The notes beneath the pieces are model-generated. The model was not told where the DNA came from, ran no database searches, and saw only the letters and a program-made list of their open reading frames with translations. DNA of 64,000 bases from NCBI GenBank assembly GCA_050480705.1, contig JBJHAX010000007.1, positions 16,119 to 80,118 of the forward strand, in the 5' to 3' direction. Both the position numbers and the translations under genes were made by a program. Positions 15,504-23,454 of the stretch are shown here, in pieces. Position 1 is the stretch's first letter. Every line of letters starts with the position of its first letter. This stretch comes from JBJHAX01 sp050480705. Its GTDB lineage: Bacteria; Actinomycetota; Nitriliruptoria; Nitriliruptorales; Nitriliruptoraceae.

Positions 15504-17417
15504 GTGGAGCAACGCCCTGCTGGACGGCAGATGCTGCTGCCCGGCACCGCGCTGACAGCCTTTCTCGGCTGGGACGCAGTGCGCGTCTGGCTGCCGTCGC
15601 TCACGGCCGTTCCGGCAGTTGGCGATGCCGCGTCCGTCGCACCCGTTGGCCTGGTGGTCGTCGCGACCGTCGCTGCGGGGATGCTCGGCGCAATCACGAT
15701 ACGGCCCCGCGCGTACCCGGCAGCATGGCCGCTCGCCGTCGCAACGCTCGGCCTCGCCCGGATGTTGACCCACCTGGCAACCCACCATGCGGGGCGCCTC
15801 ACGGCGTCGACACTGGGTGTCCTTGCCGCGGTGGTCGCCCTCGGATGTGTGGCGGGTGGCGCCCGTGCGGCGTCAACGGCGCGGCTCGGTGTGCTCACGG
15901 GTGTTGCAGCGTCCGTCGCAGCTCATGCCGCGCTCGGATCGATCGATCTGGTCTGGGTGGACACGCCGACAGCCCAGCTGGCCAGCGCCGTCCTCGCAGT
16001 GTCGGCGGCCGGTGCCGCGTGGGCCGCACGCACGGCACTCGACGCAGGCAACGACGCAGCAGCCGCATGGCCGTGGCTCTCGTTCGGTCTCCTGCTGCCG
16101 ATGATCGGTGTCGTTCTCGCCGCCCCGGGCCGACTCGCGGTCGCCGTGAGGTGGGTCGATCCACTCATCGCAGCGATGATCGTGATACAGGCAGGCCTGC
16201 TCGTTCTGGGTGCCGTCGCCATCCGACGATTGAACGCCCGTACCGCAGCTCCTGTCGCAGCAGCGCTCGTGCTGGTCGGCACGGCAGGGTCGCTCCAGCT
16301 GGCGGGAGTGTTCCCTATCGCTGCACAACTGCTGCTCGCAACCGGCCTCGGGGCGGCGGCGACCCTGGTCAGCAGCCCGGCCGTTGCGGGTGCACGCGCC
16401 CGCGCTGCTGCAGGATCAGGTGGCGCACTGCTCGCCGCGATGCTCGGTGTCGCCTACTACGCCCCCCATTCGATCCGCCTTCCGTATCCGCCCCCTGCGG
16501 TCCTGCTGCTCGCCGCGATCGGACTCGCCGCGTTGACGCTGGCCACGACACGTCGTGTGGCGCCGACCCCGGTCCGTGAGCGCGGCCTCGGTCAGCGAAG
16601 CGCCGCAATCGCCGCCGCGACAGCGCTGATCGCCGGATTCGCGGCACTTGCCGCTCCAGCGACCCCAGTGACGGTGAGCGCCCCGGGCGACGAGGGCGCG
16701 ACGGTGCGCGTCGTCCTCGTGCACTCCTCCGCCGGTTTCGACGTCGACGGGCGGCTGGCGATCGACCGGCTCACCGAAACAGTCGGCGGTCACGTTCCCG
16801 ACATCGTGGTGCTCAACGACGTCGATCGCGGATCGTGGACATCGGGAAGCCGTGACCTGCTGCGGATGCTGCGCCACGGTCTGGGGCTCTCCTACCTGTT
16901 CGGTCCGGCGGTCGACGACCTGCGCGGCAACGCACTGCTGACCCGGTACGCGGTTCGCGAAGGACTGCACGAGCGTCTGCCCCGAGGCAGTGACCCGACG
17001 GCCCGCGGTCAGGTCGTGGCCGTCGTCGAGGTCGAGCCTGACCGGCCTGTTGCGGTCATCGCGACACAGCTGTCAGCTGAGGACGCCCGGGGCGACACGC
17101 GGGTGCCCCAGGCGCGCGCGGTCGCCGCGACCGTCGCTCGCCTGCGCGACCGGGGGCTTCCGGTGCTCGTCGTCGGTGGTCTCAACGCTGAGCCAGGCTC
17201 GGCTGAACTTGCGAGTTTCGGCGACATCGTGCGTCCTGCCCTGCCTGCCGAAATGGCGACGTGGCCCGCACGCTCGCCGCTGCGCCAGATCGACCACGTC
17301 CTCGTCTCCAACGACGTCGACGTCGTCGACGCGCAGGTCATCGACGAGGGGCTGTCGTCGCATCTGATCGTCGTCGTCGACGTGCGTTTACCTGAACTCG
17401 ACGACGAACAGGGCTGA
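15504..17417 (+). CDS. Polytopic membrane protein with C-terminal degenerate EEP domain
   Basis: About 637 aa. The N-terminal two thirds (about residues 8-390) contain ten or more hydrophobic helices. The C-terminal domain (from about VRVVLVHSSAGFDVDGR) has the EEP order: DIVVLNDVDRG, GNALLTRYAV, VLVVGGLNAEPGSAEL, RQIDHVLVSND and SSHLIVVVDVRLPE. Active-site motifs are altered: the usual QE is ND, GDFN is GGLN and SDH is SSH, so metal-dependent hydrolysis is doubtful. The frame is open to 15054. The GTG at 15504 follows CGGAGCA; the ATG at 15531 is a good alternative. Active relatives join membrane segments to EEP domains, but the role here is unknown. Confidence 0.7.
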   Translation: MEQRPAGRQMLLPGTALTAFLGWDAVRVWLPSLTAVPAVGDAASVAPVGLVVVATVAAGMLGAITIRPRAYPAAWPLAVATLGLARMLTHLATHHAGRLTASTLGVLAAVVALGCVAGGARAASTARLGVLTGVAASVAAHAALGSIDLVWVDTPTAQLASAVLAVSAAGAAWAARTALDAGNDAAAAWPWLSFGLLLPMIGVVLAAPGRLAVAVRWVDPLIAAMIVIQAGLLVLGAVAIRRLNARTAAPVAAALVLVGTAGSLQLAGVFPIAAQLLLATGLGAAATLVSSPAVAGARARAAAGSGGALLAAMLGVAYYAPHSIRLPYPPPAVLLLAAIGLAALTLATTRRVAPTPVRERGLGQRSAAIAAATALIAGFAALAAPATPVTVSAPGDEGATVRVVLVHSSAGFDVDGRLAIDRLTETVGGHVPDIVVLNDVDRGSWTSGSRDLLRMLRHGLGLSYLFGPAVDDLRGNALLTRYAVREGLHERLPRGSDPTARGQVVAVVEVEPDRPVAVIATQLSAEDARGDTRVPQARAVAATVARLRDRGLPVLVVGGLNAEPGSAELASFGDIVRPALPAEMATWPARSPLRQIDHVLVSNDVDVVDAQVIDEGLSSHLIVVVDVRLPELDDEQG

Positions 17418-17461
17418 CGACCTCACGCGTCGTCCTGCGACCGCCAGCGAAGGCATGAGCG

Positions 17462-18616
17462 TCAGGGATCACCGACGACGTCGGCGAGCAGGTCATGGAA
17501 GCGGCGTGAGATGGCCGACCATCCCCAGTTGTCGCGAACCCATTCGGGGCCGTGCAGCGCAACGTCGTGCCGCCGCGACTCGCTGCTGAGCCAACCGTCG
17601 ATGGCCTCGACGAGCGCATCACGGTCGCCGCCGGGGACGACCTGTCCGGTCTGGCCGTCGAGCAATGCTTCCGGTGCTCCTCCGGAGTCGCCGACGATGA
17701 CGGGGACACCGCAGGCCTGCGCTTCGAGGAAGACGATGCCCAACCCCTCGACGTCGAGCCCGCCCCACCGTGTGCGACAGGGCATCGCGAACACGTCCAT
17801 GGCTGCGTAGTAGGCGGGCAGGTCGTCCCAGGACACTTCACCGACCATCACGATCTGGCCGTCGGGAACACGCACATTCGGATGCCTGGCGAGCCGTGCA
17901 CCCAGCGGCCCGTCGCCGACGATCATCAGCCAGGCGTCGGGGTGTCGACGGCGGACTCGTGGCCACACCTCGATCAGACGGTCCTGGCCTTTGCGGCGAA
18001 CCAACCGCGACACGCATCCGACGACCAACGCGTCATCGGGAATCGCGTGGCGCTGCCGCAACGAACGGCCGAGGCCGGGTGCGGGGCGGTAACGGTCGGG
18101 GTCGACCCCCGGGGGCAGGCGCTCGACACGCTCAGAGCGGGCATGGGCCGCGATGCGTGTCTCGGTCCATTCCGTGATCGTCGTCAGCAGCGCCATGTCA
18201 CGAGTCGCACGCGACAGCAGACGTCCGAGGCCCAGCTGGACCAGGCCTGCTTCGAGTCCATGGGACAACGCCACGACCGGGATGCCGAGTCGGTGGCGCA
18301 GTACTGAAGCAAGTTCACCGAGCGGCCAGGATGCGCCCAGCACCACCACCTCTGCGTCGTGCGCATGCGCACGTGACACCGCCCATCGGCCGACCGCGCG
18401 CGTGGGCAGCACCGCGCCACGCCATCGCTCAACCTGGCAACCCAGATCCACCTCCGTGTCGCCGGGAGCGAGGCGAGGTCCGAGTACGAGGGTCCTCGCA
18501 GGATCGGACCGGGTCACGAGCTCGCCCACGAATCGCTGGATGCCACCTGCCGACGGGGGCAGGTCGTTGGTCAGCCAGATCGTTCGCGGAGACGATCTGG
18601 TCAACGAGCAACCCAC
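17462..18616 (-). CDS. Glycosyltransferase family 4 (PimB-like)
   Basis: 384 aa GT-B retaining glycosyltransferase. The N-terminal acceptor domain begins TIWLTNDLPPSAGGIQRFVGEL. The donor-site elements are RLPPGVDPDRY, GCVSRLVRRKGQDRLIEVWP and the E-x7-E-like EGLGIVFLEAQACGVPVIVGDSGGAPEAL. The overall pattern matches phosphatidyl-myo-inositol mannosyltransferase-type enzymes of actinomycetes. Acceptor and sugar are inferred only by resemblance. Its GTG overlaps the end of the upstream NYN gene by 16 bp, so the two are cotranscribed. Confidence 0.87.
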   Translation of the reverse strand: MGCSLTRSSPRTIWLTNDLPPSAGGIQRFVGELVTRSDPARTLVLGPRLAPGDTEVDLGCQVERWRGAVLPTRAVGRWAVSRAHAHDAEVVVLGASWPLGELASVLRHRLGIPVVALSHGLEAGLVQLGLGRLLSRATRDMALLTTITEWTETRIAAHARSERVERLPPGVDPDRYRPAPGLGRSLRQRHAIPDDALVVGCVSRLVRRKGQDRLIEVWPRVRRRHPDAWLMIVGDGPLGARLARHPNVRVPDGQIVMVGEVSWDDLPAYYAAMDVFAMPCRTRWGGLDVEGLGIVFLEAQACGVPVIVGDSGGAPEALLDGQTGQVVPGGDRDALVEAIDGWLSSESRRHDVALHGPEWVRDNWGWSAISRRFHDLLADVVGDP

Positions 18617-19806
18617 ACGAACGGCGCCGAAGCGAGAACGTCAGCGCGACTGTCGCGGACACGCTGCACGAGTTCGCGATCATCGGTGACGACCACGACG
18701 GGGTCGTCGGTCGACTCGACCTCGAACACGATTTCGTCGTCGGCGGTGATCGCGGCGTCGGTGAAACGGACCTCGACGTCGGTGCGTGCGGGTCCGACCC
18801 GACCCCCGCTTCTGCGTTCGCCGTCGAACACGATCAACGCACGCACGCCCCGGCGCTGCACGAGCGATGTCGTCAGTCGCACGAGCCAGTCACGCTGCTG
18901 CTCGAGCTTCTGGCCGGGCTGGTGTTGCAGTGTGACGTTGTAACCGTCGATGATGACCCGTCGGCCGCGTTCGAGCAGGAGATCCGCAGCTTCCCGCGTC
19001 ATGGGTTCCACGCCGTCGGGAAGTGTCGTGGGGCGGCCGGGGCGCACGGCGGCGGTGGGCCGCTCACCTCCAACGGGTGCTCGTGCGCGGTCCGGCGGCG
19101 ATTCGGTTGCTGCCGCCATGCGCTCACGCCCACGACGTTCCTCATCGGCACGGCGAAGGCTGCTGAGGTCCTCGCGGAGTCTGGCCGTCTCGGACTCGTG
19201 GCGCCGGTGCTGCCGTTCGAGGGCACGTTCCTGCTCGGCACGTGCGCGTTCGAGTACGCCACGCAACTCGTCGCGCTGCGCCGTCACCTCTCGCAGCTGC
19301 TCACGCACCTGCTCGAGTTCCTCGACCAGGCGGTCCGCCCGTGCCTGCTCCCCTGCGGCGCGACGTTGCGCACGGTCGCGTTCCTCGCGTGCCCGCTGCA
19401 ACCGTTCACGTTCCTTGCGTTCCAGCGGCGTCCCCGCGGCTTCGCCGCTGGATCGGTCCTCGTCGGCCGGTGCGGACACCGAGGCGATGTTCGACATCGC
19501 GGTGACGACCTGCGCAGGCGCGTCAGGATCCTCGACGTGGACGGCCAAGGCGTTCCACAGGTCTTCGTCACCTGCCATGAGTGCGCACAGCTCGCGTCGC
19601 CGGCGTCCCCCCGCGAGCCGACCCGGAGGTTCGTCACGCAACTGCACGCCCGAATCGCCCAGCGTCTCATCGGAGCACTCGGCGAGAACGGCGCGAATGC
19701 GGGCGAGCAGCCATGCCCACGCATCGGCATCGAGGTCGAGCAGCGGTCCGGGGTCTCGCGTGGATCCCAGATCACGCGAAGACGGATCATGCGATGCTCG
19801 GGCCAT
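18601..19806 (-). CDS. NYN-domain (YacP-like) ribonuclease-like protein with long coiled coil
   Basis: 401 aa. Residues about 20-115 form a helical N-terminal domain. A strongly charged coiled coil runs from about 125 to 235 (ERKERERLQRAREERDRAQRR and similar). The C-terminal NYN/PIN-like domain (about 275-401) has VIIDGYNV, ALIVFDGERRSGGRVG, and VVVVTDDRELVQRVRDS, with the acidic residues expected of metal-dependent RNases. This N-helical/coiled-coil/NYN layout is typical of actinobacterial YacP-like proteins. Directly downstream of the small zinc-ribbon gene (1-bp gap). Confidence 0.82.
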   Translation of the reverse strand: MARASHDPSSRDLGSTRDPGPLLDLDADAWAWLLARIRAVLAECSDETLGDSGVQLRDEPPGRLAGGRRRRELCALMAGDEDLWNALAVHVEDPDAPAQVVTAMSNIASVSAPADEDRSSGEAAGTPLERKERERLQRAREERDRAQRRAAGEQARADRLVEELEQVREQLREVTAQRDELRGVLERARAEQERALERQHRRHESETARLREDLSSLRRADEERRGRERMAAATESPPDRARAPVGGERPTAAVRPGRPTTLPDGVEPMTREAADLLLERGRRVIIDGYNVTLQHQPGQKLEQQRDWLVRLTTSLVQRRGVRALIVFDGERRSGGRVGPARTDVEVRFTDAAITADDEIVFEVESTDDPVVVVTDDRELVQRVRDSRADVLASAPFVWVAR

Positions 19807-19807
19807 G

Positions 19808-20053
19808 TCAACGACCGGCGTTGGGCCGCGTTTCGATGGTCACACCCCCACCGGTGCCGCACCAGTGGCACACCACCGACTCGATCTGCTCGTCGAGAAC
19901 GTCTTCTTCCTCGATCCGGTCGCTGCCGGCGAGATCGAAGTGGTGAAAGCGCCGGGTGCGTCTCGCACTGACGACGTCGAACCGGGTGACGTTGCCGCAG
20001 GCGGCGCAGCGGTAGCGCTCGTGCGTGTCGAGTGGGCGCAGCGGTGTGCTCAC
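19808..20053 (-). CDS. Small zinc-ribbon protein
   Basis: 81 aa from GTG 20053 (a second GTG at 20056 is equivalent). The sequence has two Cys pairs, CAAC and CHWC, flanking a middle segment FDVVSARRTRRFHHFDLAGSDRIEEEDVLDEQIESVV. It looks like a conserved small zinc-binding protein of actinobacteria that often accompanies NYN-domain genes; no biochemical role is known to me. The frame is open to 20284, but that part overlaps the divergent mutM start and is not zinc-ribbon-like. First gene of a unit with the NYN protein and glycosyltransferase. Confidence 0.6.
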   Translation of the reverse strand: MSTPLRPLDTHERYRCAACGNVTRFDVVSARRTRRFHHFDLAGSDRIEEEDVLDEQIESVVCHWCGTGGGVTIETRPNAGR

Positions 20054-20242
20054 CACGCGCCCGCACGACGCAGACGACCGCACAGATGCGACAAGGCGAC
20101 CTCCCTGCCTGGCGAAGCGCCGGCACACCTGGGCCGGGGCACACCCCGTCGACGTGCCGTACGAGGCGACCGGGCGTGGCGAGCCTACTGTCCTCGTGGC
20201 ATCGACCACGACCCGTGACGGTGTCGTGGCAGCCATCCGTTG

Positions 20243-20248
20243 TACGGT
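20243..20248 (+). promoter_or_regulatory. Candidate -10 hexamer for mutM
   Basis: TACGGT ends 7 nt before the GTG at 20256, with no Shine-Dalgarno sequence. Same leaderless arrangement as several other genes here. Confidence 0.4.
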
Positions 20249-20255
20249 CGCGAAC

Positions 20256-21116
20256 GTGCCAGAGCTACCCGAGGTCGAGTCCATCCGCCGTCAGCTCGCT
20301 CCCGAGCTGACGGGCCGCCGCATCGAGGCGACCTGGTGGGATCCGCACCCGTCCGCGCGGCGTCATGACGTCGCCCGTGCTGAAGGCATGCGCGTGATCG
20401 ACGTCACGCGACGCGGCAAGTTCCTCCTGTGCCCTCTGACCGCCGGCGCGCCCCACGACGACAACAGGGCGTCAGGCGCGATCGCCGCGCAGCCCGTACT
20501 CGAACTCGTGCTGCATCTCGGCATGACGGGGGCATTGAGAATCGAAACTTCTGGGGTCACAGGCCCGCACGATCGTGCGACGTTGCAGCTCGACGACGGA
20601 CGTGTCCTGGTGTTCCGCGACGTGCGCCGCTTCGGACGCATCTCGGTCGTCGACGTCGGCGACTACGCCTCGACGATCCCGACGCTGGCACGGCTGGGCC
20701 CCGAACCGCTCGAGGACGAGTTCGCCGTCGAACCGTTCGCAGCCGCTCTTCGGACGTCAACCGCACCCGTCAAAGCGTTGCTGCTCGGCCAACGGGTCGT
20801 GGCCGGAGTGGGCAACATCTACGCGGACGAGGCCCTGTGGCGTGCAGGCATCGCCCCCGACTCCCGCCACGTCGGCCCGCGCCGGGCCCAACGTCTGCAC
20901 ACCGCCATCCGGAAGGTGCTCACCGACGCGATCGACCACGAAGGCACCACGTTCCGCGACTACCAGATGGTCAACGGCGCATCTGGACGTCATGCGGACC
21001 ACCTCGACGTCTACGGCAAATCGGGCCTGCCCTGCCGTCGCTGCGGGACGCTTCTGCGACGCAGCATCGTCGCACAACGCGGCACCACCAGCTGCCCGCG
21101 GTGCCAGCGTCGCTGA
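20256..21116 (+). CDS. mutM: Formamidopyrimidine-DNA glycosylase (Fpg/MutM)
   Basis: 286 aa. It removes 8-oxoguanine and formamidopyrimidines and cleaves AP sites. The start is fixed by chemistry: processing of the initiator Met exposes catalytic Pro at VPELPEVESIRR, followed by Glu3. It also has RRGKFLL (the beta-lyase Lys), HLGMTG, and the C-terminal zinc finger CRRCGTLLRRSIVAQRGTTSCPRCQ containing the DNA-contacting Arg. All functional residues are present. The longer open frame back to 20025 is therefore not coding. Confidence 0.96.
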   Translation: MPELPEVESIRRQLAPELTGRRIEATWWDPHPSARRHDVARAEGMRVIDVTRRGKFLLCPLTAGAPHDDNRASGAIAAQPVLELVLHLGMTGALRIETSGVTGPHDRATLQLDDGRVLVFRDVRRFGRISVVDVGDYASTIPTLARLGPEPLEDEFAVEPFAAALRTSTAPVKALLLGQRVVAGVGNIYADEALWRAGIAPDSRHVGPRRAQRLHTAIRKVLTDAIDHEGTTFRDYQMVNGASGRHADHLDVYGKSGLPCRRCGTLLRRSIVAQRGTTSCPRCQRR

Positions 21117-21135
21117 CCCCGTCACGCACCCGTGA

Positions 21136-21151
21136 TAGAACACGTGTTCGA
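21136..21151. promoter_or_regulatory. LexA (SOS) box upstream of the Cho-like nuclease gene
   Basis: TAGAACACGTGTTCGA. Against the actinobacterial/Bacillus-type consensus CGAAC-N4-GTTCG it reads AGAAC-ACGT-GTTCG, one mismatch, with a perfect 12-bp palindromic core GAACACGTGTTC. It lies 61 bp before the GTG of a nucleotide-excision-type nuclease, so a DNA-damage operator is plausible. Confidence 0.6.
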
Positions 21152-21212
21152 CGATCGCCCGTGTCATTGCGGCAGGTGCCCTGCGGGTAGGCGCTGCCGG
21201 TGAGGAGGCTCC

Positions 21213-23006
21213 GTGTCCACCGAGCCCGCCCCGTCACCACCCCGGACCGCCTCCACCGTCCACCAGCCGTCGTTTGACGGCCTCGGCACCCCGCTGATCA
21301 CGACCACGTTCGTCGTCTTCGACCTCGAGACGACGGGTCTGGCAGCGAACCGTGACCGAATCACCGAGATCGGCGCCGTGAAGGTCCGGGCCGGCGAGGT
21401 CGTCGGGGAGTTCGCGACGTTCGTCGACCCCGGCCGTCCGATTCCCCTGGCCATCACCCGCCTGACGGGCATCGGCGACCACGACGTACGTGACGCGCCG
21501 AAGATCGACGCGGTCCTTGGCATGTTCCTTCAGTTCCTGGCTGGCGCCACCCTGGTCGCGCACAACGCAGGGTTCGATCTCTCGTTCCTACGTGCTGCCA
21601 CACAACGACACGACTACCCGATGCCGTCGGCCACGGTCGTGGACACCGCACGTCTCGCGCGTCGTCTGCTGCGCGACGAAGTCGCCAACGTCAGGCTCGC
21701 GACGCTGGCACACCACTTCGGTGCGGCGACGACGCCGAACCACCGCGCACTCAGTGACGCGCGAGCGACCGTGGAAGTACTGCACGGACTGATCGAGCGG
21801 GCAGGGACGTTCGGCGCAACGACACTGGAGGATCTGTGCGAGCTGGCACGCTCACGTTCCGATCGACGCTTCCGCCGCATCGGCCTCGTCGCGAACGCTC
21901 CTGCCCGGCCTGGCGTCTACCGCTTCGTCGGGGCCCATGGCGAGGTCCTCTACGTCGGCAAAGCGACCGACCTGCGTCAGCGCCTGCGCAGCTATTTCGG
22001 TCGAGACTCCCGCCGGATGGTCGAACAACTTCTCGCCGCCACCCAGTCGGTGACCTGGGTCGAGACGCCGACGCTGCTCGAAGCCGAGGTCCGCGAGCTT
22101 CGCGCGATCCAGGCCCACACGCCCCGGTTCAACCGCAGGTCGACCCGGCCCACCCCTGGCGTGCACATCGCGGTGACCGACGAGCCGCTGCCCCGATTCG
22201 CGATCGTGTCGGCACCCGGGCCCCGGCATAAGCGCACCATCGGGCCCCTCACGTCACGGCGAACCGCGGAGCTCGCGGTCGAGGCATTGCAAGCCACAAC
22301 CGGGGTGCGTCCGTGCACGCTACGGCTGCGGCGCGCGCAGAACCACGACCCGTGCCTTCTCAAAGGCCTGGACCGCTGCGCAGCCCCGTGCGACGGCACC
22401 CAGAGCATCGACGACTATGCGGGCGCCCTCGAGCATGCGCTCACGGTGTTCGACGACCCCACCGTCGCACTCCGGGGCTTGGCGGAGCGAATGCACGAAC
22501 GTGCCGCACAGCGGCGCTTCGAGGAGGCGACGCGGGTCAGGCGCCAACGTCACGCGTTGGCCGTCGCGTTGGCGTCGCACCGGCGTCTCAACGCGTTGCG
22601 TGACCTGCCCCATCTGGTCGTCGGGTGGCGCCATGCCGACAGGACCGAGGCGATCGTGCTTCGTCACGGAGCGTTGGCCGCATCGGCCCGTTGTGCCCCC
22701 GATGTCGGGGACCACGAACTGCTCGAGGCCGTATCCGGCCAACCTGCCACACTCGTGAACGACGAGGCGTGTACGGATCCCACGGCTGAACTCGTGCTCG
22801 TGGCACGTGCTCTCGAACGCAGTGGGGCACGCGTTCTCGACACCAACGGCGTCTTCGCCGAAACGATCGCAGGTGGCCGTGTCCTCGCGGACACACTCGC
22901 TGAGGCACGCGCCGTCGCCCGCATGCGACGCCTCGCGCAGCGTGCCCGGGGCGAGTTCGCCTCCCCGTCCTCACCCTCAGCACGGCGGGCGGCGTCGCGG
23001 CGCTGA
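21213..23006 (+). CDS. DEDD exonuclease / GIY-YIG (Cho/UvrC-N-like) DNA repair nuclease
   Basis: 597 aa from GTG 21213, with GAGGAGG just upstream. Domain 1 (about 30-200) is a DnaQ-like 3'-5' exonuclease: DLETTG (Asp37, Glu39), VAHNAGFDLSF and HRALSDARAT supply the DEDDh residues. Domain 2 (about 228-315) is GIY-YIG (RPGVYRFVGAHGEVLYVGKATDLRQRLRSYF) as in the UvrC N-terminus. It is followed by the UvrC-like cysteine cluster (CTLRL...CLLKGLDRCAAPC) and a UVR motif (ERMHERAAQRRFEEATRVR). It lacks the UvrC RNase H and HhH domains, so it resembles E. coli Cho with an added exonuclease. A likely LexA box precedes it. Confidence 0.9.
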   Translation: MSTEPAPSPPRTASTVHQPSFDGLGTPLITTTFVVFDLETTGLAANRDRITEIGAVKVRAGEVVGEFATFVDPGRPIPLAITRLTGIGDHDVRDAPKIDAVLGMFLQFLAGATLVAHNAGFDLSFLRAATQRHDYPMPSATVVDTARLARRLLRDEVANVRLATLAHHFGAATTPNHRALSDARATVEVLHGLIERAGTFGATTLEDLCELARSRSDRRFRRIGLVANAPARPGVYRFVGAHGEVLYVGKATDLRQRLRSYFGRDSRRMVEQLLAATQSVTWVETPTLLEAEVRELRAIQAHTPRFNRRSTRPTPGVHIAVTDEPLPRFAIVSAPGPRHKRTIGPLTSRRTAELAVEALQATTGVRPCTLRLRRAQNHDPCLLKGLDRCAAPCDGTQSIDDYAGALEHALTVFDDPTVALRGLAERMHERAAQRRFEEATRVRRQRHALAVALASHRRLNALRDLPHLVVGWRHADRTEAIVLRHGALAASARCAPDVGDHELLEAVSGQPATLVNDEACTDPTAELVLVARALERSGARVLDTNGVFAETIAGGRVLADTLAEARAVARMRRLAQRARGEFASPSSPSARRAASRR

Positions 23007-23036
23007 GCGGCCGGAGGGCGACGAACGTCGGACGCG

Positions 23037-23435
23037 TCAGCCCACGATCGAACCCGGCGGCAGGTCCCCGTCGACGTCGAGCAGGCGTACGGTGCCGTCG
23101 CTCTCGAGCCCGCCGAGCACCAGGAACTGGCTGACGAAACCCGCGATGCGCTTGTCACCGAGATTGACCGCACCCACGACTTGGCGTCCGACGAGATCGT
23201 CGGTCCGGTAGTTGGTGATCTTCGCGCTGGTCCGCAGCACACCGACGTGCGGACCGAAGTCGACGGTGAGTTTGAGTGCCGGATCGCGCGCCTCGGGGAA
23301 CGGTTCGGCGGCGAGCACCGTGCCGATCCGCAGATCGATCGCGGCCAGGTCGCCGAAGTCGACGGCTGGTTTGCGTGGCAGGTGCTGCGGATCGTAAGGG
23401 CTGGCGTCCGGGTCGATGCGATGTGGGTCGTTCAT
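23037..23435 (-). CDS. csaA: CsaA-like tRNA-binding-domain protein
   Basis: 132 aa from the ATG at 23435 with GGGAG 6 nt before it. The EMAP-II/tRNA-binding OB fold covers about residues 25-130: DLRIGTVLAAEPFPEARDPALKLTVDFG, TSAKITNYRTDDLVGRQVVGAVNLGDKRIAGFVSQFLVLGGL. This matches CsaA, described as an export-related chaperone or tRNA-binding protein; its true role is unclear. About 25 extra residues precede the domain. Just downstream of trpD on the same strand with a 19-bp gap, so possibly cotranscribed. Confidence 0.85.
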   Translation of the reverse strand: MNDPHRIDPDASPYDPQHLPRKPAVDFGDLAAIDLRIGTVLAAEPFPEARDPALKLTVDFGPHVGVLRTSAKITNYRTDDLVGRQVVGAVNLGDKRIAGFVSQFLVLGGLESDGTVRLLDVDGDLPPGSIVG

Positions 23436-23454
23436 GGTGTCTCCCGCGACGTGC

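Noticed and set aside
15388..15552. 54-aa plus-strand frame starting at ATG 15388
   Set aside because: No conserved features and it overlaps the start of the EEP membrane protein in another frame; the nearby AGGAG lies after the ATG, not before.
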